Made by a program: the position numbers and the translations under genes | Notes under the pieces: generated by a model | The model's input: only the letters and a program-made list of their open reading frames with translations | Database searches by the model: none | What the model was told of the DNA's origin: nothing | In this document: one piece after another, positions 10,564 through 21,655 of the stretch | Position numbering within the stretch: position 1 is the stretch's first letter | How the letters are laid out: each line of letters begins with the position of its first letter | Origin: Azorinus chamasolen | Taxonomy: Eukaryota > Mollusca > Bivalvia > Cardiida > Solecurtidae | Length of the DNA stretch: 64,000 nt | Direction: 5' to 3' | Assembly: GCA_963576725.1 (NCBI GenBank) | Contig: OY755243.1 | Span: forward strand, 41,029,243-41,093,242

Positions 10564-10836
10564 CTAATTTAAGAACTGAAGGAAAAAATATGCTGTTATT
10601 TCAGAATGGTAGTAAATTGCAAAACTTTTTGTTTTGGAGTATACTGGAATCACTGACACTCCGTCCGAGGCAAACATTTGAGGTTTAAGGGGTAAAAGGT
10701 CCATCTCTCCGTAGGTCTGTAGGTGGAATTTGTCTGGAGCTTTACTCTGCAATCCTTCAACGGTACAGTAAATTATGCAGTATTGTTGATCACCATCTGA
10801 AGTTTTGCACCTGCGATTGCAGTTTTGATTCGTCAT
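10564..10836 (-). CDS. Unidentified 90-residue ORF built on a tandem-repeat unit
   Basis: The minus-strand frame begins MTNQNCNRRCKTSDGDQQYC and continues to a stop at 10564. Its first part is repeated four more times between about 12290 and 12900, where copies begin with similar Cys-containing peptides but soon hit stops. This suggests a duplicated exon-like segment, or simply a tandem repeat with a chance frame. No known domain recognised. Confidence 0.2.
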   Translation of the reverse strand: MTNQNCNRRCKTSDGDQQYCIIYCTVEGLQSKAPDKFHLQTYGEMDLLPLKPQMFASDGVSVIPVYSKTKSFAIYYHSEITAYFFLQFLN

Positions 10837-10886
10837 TTCGTTATTGAATTATATTCCTTTTCGTAATTTTAATGGACAAATATTTT

Positions 10887-12284
10887 TATGCCCCCCAGAT
10901 CAGATCTGGGGGGCATATTGTTTTTGCCCTGTCTGTTTGTTTGTCAGCAACTTTAACATTGGTCATAACTTTTGAGCCAGTACAGATAGAGACTTGATAT
11001 TTGGCATGCATATGTATCTCATAAAGCCGCACATTTTGAGGGGTGACATGTCAAGATCAAGGTCATCCTTCAAGGTCATAGGTCAAATATATGGGTCAAA
11101 TCACTGTCTTTAACATTGGCCATACCTTTTGGACCAGTAGAGATAGAGACTTGATAGTTGGCATGCTTGTGTATCTCATAAAGCTGCACATTTTGAGGGA
11201 TGATATGTCGAGGTCAAGGTCATCGTTCAGGGTCAAAGGCCAAATTGTCTGTTTGTCTGTAACTTTAACATTGGTCATAACTTTTGAGCCAGTACAGAAA
11301 GAGACTTGATATTTTGCATGCATATGTATCATAAAGCAGCACATTTTGAGGATGACCTTGACATGTCACCCTTAAAGGTCAGAGGTCAAACATATGGGTC
11401 AAATCACCGACTTTAACATTGGCCATAACCTTTGAACCAGTAGAGATAGAGACTTGATATTTGGCATGCTTGTGTATCTCATGAGGCTGCACATTTTGTA
11501 GGGTGACATGTCAAGATCAAGGTCATACTTCAGGGTCAAGGGTCACCAACTTTAACATTGGCCATAACTTCTGAACCAGTAGAGATAGAGACTTGATATT
11601 TGGCATGCATGTGTATCTCATGAAGCTGCACAGTGTGAGGGGCAATATGTCCAGGTCAAGGTCATCCTTTAGGGTCAAAGGTCACCAACTTTAACATTTG
11701 CCATAACTTTTGAGCCAGTAGAGATATAGACTTGATATTTGGTATGCATGTGTATCTCCTGAAGCTGCACAGTTTGGGGGTAACATGTTAAGGTCAAGGC
11801 CATCTTTCAGGGTCAAAGGTCACTGACTTTACATTGGCCATAACTTTTGAACCAGTAGAGATACAGACTTGATATTTGGTATGCATGTGTACATTGTATC
11901 TCATTTGGCTGCACATTTTGAGGGGTGACATGTCAAGGTCAAGGTCATCTTTGAGGGCCAAAGGTTACCAACTTTAACATTGGCCATAATGTTTGAACCA
12001 GTAAATATACAGACTTGATACTTGGTATACATGTGTATCTCATGAAGCTGCACAGTTTGAGGGGTGACATGTCAAGGTCAAGGTCATCCTTTAGAGTCAA
12101 AGGTCAAGACTTTAACATTGGCCATAACTTCTGAACCAGTAGAGATACAGACTTGATATTTGGTATGCATGTGTATCTCATTTGGCTGCACAGTTTGAGG
12201 GGTGACATGTCAAGATCAAGGTTATCCTTCAGGGTCAAAGATCATATCGAGGGGTGGCATAGTGTTTCATAAACACATCTTGTT
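10887..12284 (+). mobile_element. Pearl/HINE-like element, family A, copy 1
   Basis: The 5' palindrome (GCCCCCCAGATC / GATCTGGGGGGC) is followed by GTTTGTTTGTC microsatellite and about 10 units of about 110-120 bp, each containing AACATTGGCCATAACTTTTG and AGGTCAAGGTCATC. It ends GGCATAGTG...ACATCTTGTT. It splits an array of a different tandem repeat. Confidence 0.75.
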
Positions 12285-12930
12285 TAAATTATGCAGTATT
12301 GTTGATCACCATCTGAAGTTGTGCATCTGCGATTGCAGTTTTGATTCGTCATTTCGTTATTGAATTATATTCCTTTTCGTAATTCTAATGGACAGAATTT
12401 TGTCCGGAGCTTTACTCTGCCATCCTTCAACGAATTTTTTTTAAAATATGCAGTATTGTTGATCACCATCTGAAGTTGTGCACCTGCGATTGCAGCTGTG
12501 ATTCATCATTTCGTTATTGAATTATCTCCCTTTTCGTAATTTTGATATATGAAATATAGTCCTGAGCTTTACTCAGTCATGCCTCAACAGAACTTCTTTA
12601 AATTGTACAGTATTATTGAACACCATCTGAATTTGTGCACCTGTGATTATAGCTTTGATTTGTCTCTTCCTTCTTGAATTATCTCCCTTCTTAACATGAA
12701 ATATTGTTTGCAGCTTTACTCTGATTTGTCGCTTCGTGCATGAATGAATTATCTCCTGTTTCAGAATTTAACAAATGAAAATTTAGCAGTCCGGAGCTTA
12801 ACTCTGTCATACACAACCTTTTAAATTTTGAAGTATTGTTGAACACCATCTGAAGTTGTGCACCTGCGATAAGGGTTTTGATTTGTCTCTTCTTTCATTG
12901 ATTATCTCCCTTTTCATAAGCTAACAAATG
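12285..12930 (-). repeat. Tandem repeat, units of about 130-170 bp (second part of split array)
   Basis: Four degenerate units each contain GTATTGTTGATCACCATCTG and TGCACCTGCGATTGCAG. A fifth unit lies at about 10740-10880, on the far side of family A copy 1. Confidence 0.6.
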
Positions 12931-12938
12931 AAAATGAA

Positions 12939-12955
12939 ACACACACACACACACA
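12939..12955 (+). repeat. AC microsatellite
   Basis: About eight AC dinucleotides. Confidence 0.9.
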
Positions 12956-13206
12956 ATGGAACTTTTTTGAAATGGAGTTGTCCTGCATTGACCCCATCTC
13001 TGTGTCAAATGTGCTAGTTTGGGGGGGGGGGTTATTAATCACCTTTAGTGATAGTTATAGTTGCAAATGGTTTGGGTCCAGATAAGATGCTGAGTATCTC
13101 AGTCTCTAGTTTCCTCAGAGCTTTGATAAATTTGAAGTCCGTTCAAATTGTATCAGATCAGAGTTGGATCAGATATTATTTTACAATTTTTACAACATGG
13201 TATGGA

Positions 13207-13434
13207 TTAACCCATTCCCGCATATTGACACCTTTTGACGCTTCTGTAAAAGTCACTTTGTGAAACCATTGTGATAGATAGAGCATTTGCTCCTGTGGAG
13301 CAAATGCTCTATTTATCACAATGGTTTAAAAACTACACAATTCGGAAAATTCCTTTTCTCTAGTTAATGCTCCTTTTTGGTAGATTTAATCAAAGAGGTT
13401 AGGTCTGAAAATAGCCTAAATGGGAATGGGTTAA
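13207..13434. mobile_element. P1 MITE
   Basis: Full length; apex shortened to GCTCCTGTGGAGC. Its right TTAA is shared with the next P2 copy. Confidence 0.88.
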
Positions 13435-13860
13435 CCCATTACCTGAGGCTGATAGCCTTTAGAAACAGTCGGCCCAGATCACACCACTTCTGCAATAGCT
13501 ATCTTATCAGGGTCTACTCTGCTGATGATATTCTAGTGTTTTTGCAGAAGTTAAAACTTCCTGTGTTCATTTAATTTAATAAAAATTCAGCTAACGAATA
13601 TTCATGATACAGTAAAACCTCTCTATAATGGCCACTAAATTACATCAAGTATTTTGTGTTAAAGGCAGGTGGATGCTTAAAGCAAGGTGAAAGTAAAACA
13701 GAACGCTCCTATAGAAGCGTTCTGTTTTACTTTCACCTTGCTATAACCAACCACCTGCCCAAAATACCAACTAATTAACACAATTTAGTGGTCATTACAG
13801 AGAGGTTTTACTGTATTATCATTTCTCTCACAAATATTCACCAGGGTATGTAAGGGTTAA
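13431..13860. mobile_element. P2 MITE containing P3
   Basis: Left hairpin degenerate; P3 at 13610-13813; right end GTAAGGGTTAA. Confidence 0.7.
13610..13813. mobile_element. P3 MITE (TA target)
   Basis: Termini CAGTAAAACCTCTCTATA and complement, TA on both sides. The long hairpin GCAAGGTGAAAGTAAAACAG closes on GCTCCTATAGAAGC. Confidence 0.88.
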
Positions 13861-14332
13861 TGAACTCAAGAAACCCATATACATGTATGAACAATAACCA
13901 TCCTGTCTTCTGCGGTGTCAGTTAGTCCTAGATGACCAAATACAACTTGATAAAACCATGTCAAAATCAATCGATCTAATACCCTAAGTATCTTGAGTAT
14001 TCAAAAAGACAAACTCATGCAAACAGTGTAGAACCAAATCAAACTGCTCCTGAAGGAGCATGTTGATCACTGTCTACACTATCTACTAGACTATCTACAT
14101 GTCTGTCTATTTACAGTTATCAAAATGGTGTTAAGTTGGCTTATTCAGCATTACAGAGAGGAGATATGTAATATTTAAGATAAATCGGGTATACATAATC
14201 CATATTGTAATAGGCAATTCTCTGTTCTGCTGTTCTGCTGTTGCTGCTGTGTTGCAATGAATTAGATTCAGATTGTATGACTAAAAAATTACCGTTTGCT
14301 AACTCAGCCAATAACCAAGCAAGCCTCAAACA
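13861..14332. other. No recognised gene
   Basis: Contains one worn hairpin of the GTGTAGAACC/CTGTCTACAC type (14030-14085). Otherwise nothing seen. Confidence 0.4.
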
Positions 14333-14880
14333 ATAAACCCTTTCCTCTATAAATACGCCTTTCTACGCCTCTGTAAAAATCTCCTGTTAAAATCATTGTG
14401 ATATATAAAGCATTTGCTACTATAGGAGCACAGGCCGCATTGCTCAGTGGTAGAGCGTCCACTTCAGTACAGAAGGTCGTGGGTTCGATCCCTGGCCGTG
14501 ACAGACCGAAAGTCGTTAAAAGTTGGTACTAGTAGCTCCCTTGTCTATGCTCGATATTAAAAGGGTAGTTCTAGGACTGGTTGGCCCGGTGTCAGGATAA
14601 TGTGACTGGGTGGGGTGCCCGCGGCAGGGGTATTCCAGTGAGGCAGCACTATAACTTGTCTCAAGCGGGTACCGTCTGCAAATAACTGAAATACTGTTGG
14701 TCGGACGTAAAACCCGACCCACTCACTCACTCACTCCTATAGGAGCAAATGCTCTATTTATTACAATGGTTTCAAACTAAAAAAATCTAAAAAAAATCCT
14801 TTTCTCTAGTTAATGCTCCTTTTTGGTAGATTTAGTCAAAGTGGTTGGAAATAAAAATAGCATATGAGGGAATGGGTTAA
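14333..14880. mobile_element. P1 MITE split by the SINE
   Basis: Left part 14333-14430 and right part 14737-14880; the SINE landed in the hairpin apex. Confidence 0.85.
14431..14736 (+). mobile_element. tRNA-derived SINE inserted in a P1 MITE
   Basis: The head is tRNA-like: A box TGCTCAGTGGTAGAGCG (from 14441) and B box GGTTCGATCCC (14482-14492). A central region of about 200 bp and a tail of ACTC repeats (to 14736) follow. An 11-bp target duplication CTATAGGAGCA flanks it (14420-14430 and 14737-14747), splitting the hairpin apex of a P1 copy. The layout fits molluscan SINEs (V-SINE/RUDI-like, tentative). The ACTC tail suggests a LINE partner recognising a short simple repeat. Confidence 0.85.
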
Positions 14881-15397
14881 ACCAGCAGATAAAACCAGAA
14901 GACAAATGTTTGTTATAGTAGTTTAAATCTGTTGGCAAGGAGATGTCATGTGGATTTTGAAAGCTGGATAGGCTAGACCATGAAGCCACTGTGTATAGAT
15001 ATAGTAAGCTAATGACAAAGTCATGGTTATATTTGCTAAAAAGTCATGGTTATATTTGCTAACAGTTTGGATCCAGATGAGAAATCGGGTATTTTGGCAA
15101 CTTATTTGGATCAAATCTGTTTCATTCACTATCATTGAAGAGAAATGGAGAGAAAAATTACTTTGAGAACTGTAGCAGACAATAGTTATTGGAGACTGTG
15201 TCCTGGTCAGATAGAGTTTTTAACATAGCAAGGCTACTAGCTATTTTTATGTTTAAATTATATAAATTGATCATTGGGAAATGGACACTTGGAAAACTCA
15301 GCAAACTGCTGTTTAGATCCAGATGAGATGTCTTGTTTCGAGTGCCTTCAACCTTTGTCTTATGTTCACTATTTGAAGCTGGTAGCATGAGAAACAC
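14881..15397. other. No recognised gene
   Basis: Half copies of the P5 word TTTGGATCCAGATGAGA (about 15065 and 15315) and a direct repeat of AAAGTCATGGTTATATTTGC at 15017. Confidence 0.4.
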
Positions 15398-15545
15398 TTA
15401 AACCCTTTCCATGATACAGGCAACTTTTTGCACCTTCGCAAATAGGGTAATCACTATAGGATCTATCTGGTCAGGGTCTGCTCTGTTTGCATATGCAATA
15501 ATTTAGATCTATTTCTGGTTTCTGTCACATTTATCTACATATGAA
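15398..15545. mobile_element. P2 MITE, truncated
   Basis: Left terminus and worn hairpin only. Confidence 0.55.
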
Positions 15546-15734
15546 GAGTACTGACTACCTTCATCAAGCTGAAGATTATAATTATTAAGGTGTGTGAGAG
15601 GCTCAAAATGTTAAAAAAAACAAACCCACAAGACATCAAAAAACTTAATACAACAAAATAAAGAGACTGGGGTTTGAATTCAGCAGTTGAACGGATGGAT
15701 GAAATATCAGGTAAGCACGCCCAAAAATGTATTG

Positions 15735-16180
15735 TTAACACTTTACTCTATAAATATGGTTTTCTATGCCTTTGCAAACAGTAGACCCAGATCAGATGAC
15801 TCCTGTAGGAGCTGTCTGATTAGCCTGCTCTGTTTACTTATGATATAGATTTTATTCTACAGTTCCTGCCATGGCCAAACATTCCTTTATCCATATGCTA
15901 TTATAACAATTAACCCTTAAAATTTCCTCCATAAATACGCCTTTATTCTACGCCTCTGTAAAAGTCACTTTGTGAAACCAAATCCTCTATTTATCACAAT
16001 GGTTTCAAACTTCAAAATTCTAAAATTTTCCTTTTCTCTAGTTAATGCTCCTTTTCGGTAGATTTATTCAAAGAGGTTGGATCTAAAAATAGCCTATGAG
16101 GGAATGGGTTAATGTAATTCATAATCATGATGACAGATGTCATTATTTCTTTCATGAATATTCATGGTGTAAAGGGTTAT
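15735..16180. mobile_element. P2 MITE containing P1
   Basis: P1 (15910-16112) sits at the AA-TTAA-T site of the AT-rich arm. Confidence 0.75.
15910..16112. mobile_element. P1 MITE, apex deleted, nested in P2
   Basis: TTAA at both ends; the left stem and apex are missing (AAACCAAATCCTCTATTTATC). Confidence 0.8.
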
Positions 16181-16319
16181 ATTGAAATAATAAATTCATG
16201 AACATTAATGAAGTAATACATTCTTAAAATAATGTTTATATGGGAATAGGTTAACTGAAGGCTCAATTTTCACTGTACAATTTATTACAAAGTGGCCTTC
16301 TAGCTTTATCTGGATTGCG

Positions 16320-16990
16320 GTGTGATCAAAAGATTATACCGTTCCTATTAACAGCGGCTTATTATCTCCCTTGATTGTGGTGTCACGCCATATTGTCGGT
16401 GTAAACAATAATCGAAAAAATTCTGTAAAAGGTGAGCTTAAAACATTTCTAATTATTCATTGACATTTATGGAATAAGATGATGTGTTGTCATAAATACA
16501 TAGGAGGACATTTCACGCTCAGCTTTACGTAGCCGAATCTGAATTTTGATAAAATAGAGGTTGGTTGACCTAAAAACTGTAAAAATGGCGTCCGCATTAA
16601 CGTGTCCTAGATGTGTTTTACAGTAAAGATAGGTCTTTTAAATTGTAGTTTCCTTTTTATCGTCTTATTGCGATGTGCATAACGACATAGTTGTTCATTA
16701 CTGTTATTCTCATTGTTATTAAATAGTTGTAGGTCATGCTTATTTTTTCTCATAGCTTAGTCGCACCGTCTTTCGAACCTCTTAAACTTTGACCTGGAAC
16801 AGAAAACGTTTACCGTGAATATTGAAGAAAATAATAAATCAGCATTTCAAAATGATCGTTTATACATACCTGGAAACAGTTAAGTAATTTTATCCTCATC
16901 TATTAATCCCAAAACAATCCAGTGTTCCCCACCACCAGCATAACGAAAACAAAAATGGCGGCCAGAAAAAGAGCACCTGCTTTTCGAACC
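16320..16990 (+). promoter_or_regulatory. Promoter-like stretch with candidate noncoding first exon
   Basis: This is one of the few long stretches free of recognised repeats. It holds a donor-like AAAAG/GTGAGC at 16431/16432, two AAAATGGCG motifs (about 16581 and 16951; the second, AAAATGGCGGCC, resembles a YY1 site), and more CpG than its surroundings. It could be the upstream 5'UTR exon or promoter that the galactosyltransferase acceptor at 30863 implies, about 14 kb away. The ATGs here open only short frames. Confidence 0.3.
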
Positions 16991-17303
16991 TTTATTTTAG
17001 AAATTGTTTACAGTAACATAAAAATTCATAGGCTCGTGATTTCATCATGGGCACATGGCCTTTTCATAAACTGAATGTGTCGGAGCTGTCAAACATTTTC
17101 TACGTGGTACACTTTTCAATTTATGTTGATATTCTATATTTTTCTGATTTGAATTTTGATTTAATAAAGTATTAGAGAGTTTTCTCATGTTTATCATAGT
17201 TGAAGGAAAAATAGACTGTAATGACCTGTTTATAACACATATTTCATTTTTAAAGCTACAAGGTGTTATTTACAGACAAAGCACCAGTACTCATGAATTG
17301 ACT

Positions 17304-17315
17304 TGCGCATGCGCA
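17304..17315. promoter_or_regulatory. NRF1-type palindrome TGCGCATGCGCA
   Basis: A perfect match to the NRF1 consensus (YGCGCAYGCGCR) in an otherwise CpG-poor window, 12 bp before the ATG of a candidate first exon. NRF1 sites mark housekeeping promoters in many animals. Whether the mollusc factor binds here is inference. Confidence 0.5.
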
Positions 17316-17327
17316 AAAACACAAAAC

Positions 17328-17348
17328 ATGGAAAGTTTCGAAAAACAG
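17328..17348 (+). CDS. Candidate first coding exon (7 codons), gene unidentified
   Basis: ATG GAA AGT TTC GAA AAA CAG is followed by the donor GTGAGG and preceded by an NRF1-type palindrome, so it looks like a short first exon in phase 0 (peptide MESFEKQ). No downstream partner could be assigned. If spliced to 30864, the galactosyltransferase exon, it would read 3 more codons and stop, making it an upstream ORF of that gene. An alternative is a chance donor: an inverted repeat (TTTCGAAAAACAG / CTGTTTTTCGAAA) flanks the region. Confidence 0.3.
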
Positions 17349-17712
17349 GTGAGGTTCGAGAGGAGGCACGTCGACGATATATGTACGAATCAGGGTCGAG
17401 TCGGCCTCGGGTTGTTTCTACAATATAAAACTTCTGTTTTTCGAAATTAACATAATTATAGTTCTTCATCACATTTTTATACTTTTACAACTTTTTTTTT
17501 ATTATTATTTTTTTCTCACCCCTATCATTCCTGCGAAATACGAAGTTTGATATAAAATGCTGAGTTTCCCATAGCAGATTCCGATCACCGCTTGATCGGA
17601 ACGATTCATTGAACAAATTCGTTATATTTACGTACATGTATACTCAATATACTGTCACAAAGTATGCATGTTTTCTCATCTGTGGATGCATAAAATAAGT
17701 CATAAAAGCTTA

Positions 17713-17779
17713 CCTGATAGCCACAAAAATCCAAAGAAAAATTGAATCAACGAAAACGTTAGTTTGTTTACACTGCCGG
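17713..17779 (-). other. Candidate noncoding first exon on the minus strand
   Basis: On the minus strand the sequence reads GGCTATCAG/GTAAGC, a near-consensus donor, about 400 bp from the plus-strand candidate first exon, so the region could be a divergent promoter. There is no useful ATG in the 67 bp before the hAT insertion that starts at 17780. No minus-strand downstream exon was recognised. Confidence 0.2.
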
Positions 17780-18911
17780 TAGGGCTGTCATGATACACTA
17801 ACGTATTCGAATTATTCGAATATTATTTCTGGCGGTGAGTGTATCATTCGCTACCCAATGAATTGAATATTGGCGAATACAATTGCAAACATGTAGAAAA
17901 TTAACAAAATTGAAAGGAAAACAACATATTTTCGCCAGAAATAAATGAAATCTGAGCGAAATATTCCAGCTGCGAAACGTCTTGTTGCAGTGACACCAAG
18001 GGAGATGACTCTTGATGACTTCTTATGTTTACAAATCACGACACTGGGTGTTGGTCCTGTTGGATTCAACAGGGTTAATAATTGTACTCTTGCATTCTCT
18101 TTTTGCAGAAAAGTAGTCAAATGATTCAAATACACGAAACAATTACCGAAAACAAGTTTGTTTTGATAGGACTAATTCTTAGTTTTTACCACAACAGCAA
18201 ACTGTTGTTTCATAACAATGTCAGGGCTGAAAGAGATATTCAGACTCCAACCAAATATAAAAGCGCAGTATGGAATCATTTAGGGTTTCTGAGGGGATCA
18301 GATGGAAAACCAACAATGAAATCACTGTTTGTAAAGTGTGCCACCACGAAATGAAGTAATACTTCCAGTTGTTGGCTCTAGCGGTTAATTATCGGAACGC
18401 CTCAATGTCTGAACGTACCCAAAATTTATTGACCAAATTTATTTTAGTTCGTTCACGATTCACCAGAAATGGACGAAACCAGCAGGCTATATTCAATTAG
18501 ATACAGTGTAATGCACTGTATTTTGATGGTGCTTGAAAGGTGCTTGAATTTGAATTGGTATTATTTTTATGCATATTGCCTAAAGACTACATTAGGACCG
18601 GACCAGTTTACTTTTGAACAAGTTAGTCAGTGTTTCTAGTTTATGTGACTTTGCCAATTAAATATTTAAACTCATACTTTTCCCTTGCTTATCAGCACAT
18701 GTCCAGTAGCATTTTCAATATAAGCTTAAAAATTCCTAATCCTAAATATGGACTCCGTCTGGACATGCTTTGGCTTAAGTAACTCTTATTAGCTTATGCC
18801 ATAGCATGTTTATGTAACTGTATTCGTATTCGTGAATATTTATTCGTATTCATTATACTGTATCGTGATACGTATTCGTATTCGCTACATGGGCGTATCG
18901 TTGCAGCTCTA
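17780..18911 (+). mobile_element. hAT transposon remnant with BED zinc finger
   Basis: It starts TAGGGCTGTCATGAT; its right end, reverse-complemented, is TAGAGCTGCAACGAT. A perfect 8-bp duplication ACTGCCGG flanks it (17772-17779, 18912-18919), as expected for hAT. Inside, an exon-like frame after the acceptor TTTTTGCAG (ends 18108) encodes a BED-finger-like segment: a VWNHLGFLRGSDGKP stretch, then, after a one-base frameshift, VCKVCHHE. The catalytic domain is missing, so it is an internally deleted, non-autonomous copy. Confidence 0.85.
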
Positions 18912-19251
18912 ACTGCCGGTATACAAATTTAACTTAAACGAAATTCATATATGTATTTTCGACTTCAGCGAGTGAGACAAATCTCATTCACCGGTTCAAA
19001 TTCCTTGAAGAAGTGAGACTAAGCTTTTGGGAGTTTCACATTTTTTAGAATTGTTTTAAAAAATATAAGTAAAAATAAAAAATTTGTTCAAAGTCTTTCT
19101 TGGAAATCCCTAAATTTGTTTCAACTGTGTACATGTACTGTTGCCATATAGTGGCGACCTAAAACGAAAGTATGAGTGTGAACACATTTGTGACTATCAG
19201 GATTAAAAGCAAAGGTAAATGTGATATTTTGAGCGACATTATTTGTTTTAA

Positions 19252-20548
19252 TTATGTCTCCCCCCATATTTATATGGGGGAGACATATTGTTTTCGTGAG
19301 AGTTGTCTGACCGTCCGTCCGTCTGTCTGTCTGTCCGTCACACTTTTTGTCCGGACGATAACTTTAATATGCCTGATGCCAGTTGATTGAAACTTCATAT
19401 ATGGGAAGAGCATAATGAGAGGAAGTGTCATGCACAAGGTCCATAACTCTGGCTTCACTAATATAGAAGTTATTGCCCCTTGTAAAAAACAAACACTTTT
19501 TTGTCCGGACGATAACTTCAATATGCCTGATGCCAGTTGATTGAAACTTCATATATAGAAAGAGCATAATGAGAGGAAGTGTCATGCACAAGGTCCATAA
19601 CTCTGGCTTCACTAATATAGGAGTTATTGCCCCTTGTAAAAAAATGCACACTTTTTTGTCCGGACGATAACTTCTTTATGGCTCATGCCATTGGATTGAA
19701 ACTTCATATATGGAAAGATCATGATGAGAGGAAGTGTCATACACAAGGTCCATAACTCTGACTTCACTAATAATGGAGTTATTGCCCTTGTAAAAAAAAT
19801 TCACAATTTTTTGTCCAGACGATAACTCCTATATGGCTCATGCCATTGGATTGAAACTTCATACATGGAAAGATCATGATAAGAGAAAGTGTCATGCTCA
19901 AGGTCCATAACTCTGGCTTCACTAATATATGAGTTATTGCCCTTTGTATAAAAAACCCACAATTTTTTGTCAGGATGATAACTCCTATATGGCACATGCC
20001 ATTGGAGTGAAACTTCATACATGGAAAGATCATGATAAGAGAAAGTGTCATGCATAAGGTCCTTAACTCTGGCTTCAATAAATTGAGAGTTATTGCCCCT
20101 TGTACATTTGTTTAACGCTTTCTTGTCCGGACGATAACTCCTACATGGCTCTTGCCATCGTATTGAAACTTCATTCATGGAAAGAGCATGGTGAGAGAAA
20201 GTGTCATGAACAAGGGCCATAACTCTGGCTTCAATACTTTTGGAGTTATTGCCCTTTGTTACATTTTTTGTCCGATCAATAACTCCTGTTCGACTGATGC
20301 TATTGGAATGACATTTCATTTACGGAAAGAGCATGATGAAAGTAAGTGTCATGCACAAGGGCCATAACTCTGGTATCAATATTTTTGAGTTATTAGCTGT
20401 TATCATTTTCTTCTTGAAAAATGTGGTGTGGAAAGCGCATAATGAGGGGAAGTATCAATCATCAAGTCCATAACATTTTGTGATTTCTATTTACATATTG
20501 CTTTTATTAGAGGGGAGACATCCGTTTTTGTGACAAAAACCTCTAGTT
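19252..20548 (+). mobile_element. Pearl/HINE-like element, family M, copy 1
   Basis: The 5' palindrome ATGTCTCCCCCCATATTT...GGGGGAGACAT is followed by CCGTCCGTCTGTCTGTC microsatellite. About 7 units of about 157 bp follow, each with TTGTCCGGACGATAACT and AAGGTCCATAACTCTGGCTT. The 3' end is GGGGAGACATCC...AAAACCTCTAGTT. Frames on either strand are repeat-derived. Confidence 0.78.
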
Positions 20549-20754
20549 ATATTTTGCATGTGTTGGGACCTAATAATCTACAGTTGCACATGATTCATGG
20601 CTTTCGGCATAACTAAACCGTTTTGGCATACGGTATATGGTTTTGACGTCACGCCAGCAGCCAAAACTAAATATGACTATGAATGATGAAAAACACAATG
20701 AAGAATGATAACAGGGTTAATTGAATGAAAAATAAGCTTGCGTGACTGTCAAAT

Positions 20755-21655
20755 GATTTGGACTAGCCTCGGGTCAACTCGGCCTGGGTCCTGTCGGCCG
20801 GGTTAACAACCTGTTCTTGTCAGGTCGGTCTCAGGTCAACTCGACCTTTTCTCGACTGTGTCAATTAAAGTTTATAAACTGTATTTTAACTGCAGTAAAA
20901 CGTGTAGATCCTGATCGGTGGGCTCCTTCTCTGATCAAGGTCCCTTAATTTGGGATCGTGGTCACAAATGGGTTGAAGCAGAGACATATATACATACATG
21001 TATGTATATGTCTCTAGTTTAACTTGAAGAATTAAGACAAAAGTTTGCACATCTTTTTGTCAGTTATAGCCCATTTCTTTAGCGGACTTGAACAAAGTAA
21101 TTAATTAATGAAAACAACAGGTGACATTAAGTAATCAGGTTAATTAGATCAAACTGAGAATTAAACAAATAGGTGTGAAAAGAGCGGCATCAATATTTTT
21201 GAAGTGAAATTAAGTATAATGAATTAAAGGGCAGGGAGGAGGAGCAACAGAGTAGATCCTGATCAGACAGCTCAACTATTGACTAAGAGCCATCTGACCT
21301 AGGTCTTCCTTGTTTGAAAAGGTGTGTAAAGGCATAATATTTGTTGGCCGACTTGACCCAGGCCGACTTGACTCAGGGGCCGACTTGACCCGGGACGGTC
21401 TAGACCTGGGTCTTCTCTGTTTGAAAAGGTGTGTAAAGGCATAATATTTGACCAGGCCAACTTGACCCGAGGCGGACTTGTCTCGGGGGCTGAGTTGACC
21501 CGAGGCCGACTTGACCCGGGGGCAGGATCATCTAGACCTGGGTCTTCTCTGTTTGAAAAGGCATAATATTTGTGGGCCTACTTGACCCAGGCCAAGTTGA
21601 CCCAACCGACTTGACCCGAGGTCGACTTGACTCAGGGGCCACCTTTACTAGGGGC
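20755..21655 (+). repeat. Degenerate GGCCGACTTGACCC-rich repeat
   Basis: Many imperfect copies of GGCCGACTTGACCCGAG and its variants, densest at 21340-21650, together with a repeated TGGGTCTTCTCTGTTTGAAA block at 21300, 21410 and 21540. The same phrase occurs once at 17390. A P2-like hairpin remnant lies at 21250-21330. Confidence 0.55.
20981..21016. repeat. AT-rich short palindrome
   Basis: AGAGACATATATACATACAT pairs with its downstream complement ending GTATATGTCTCT; near-perfect 36-bp palindrome. Confidence 0.6.

Noticed and set aside
19270..20319. Minus-strand frames of up to 172 codons
   Set aside because: They are translations of family M core repeats; the same frames recur at 43172-44349 and, reversed, at 56303-56590.
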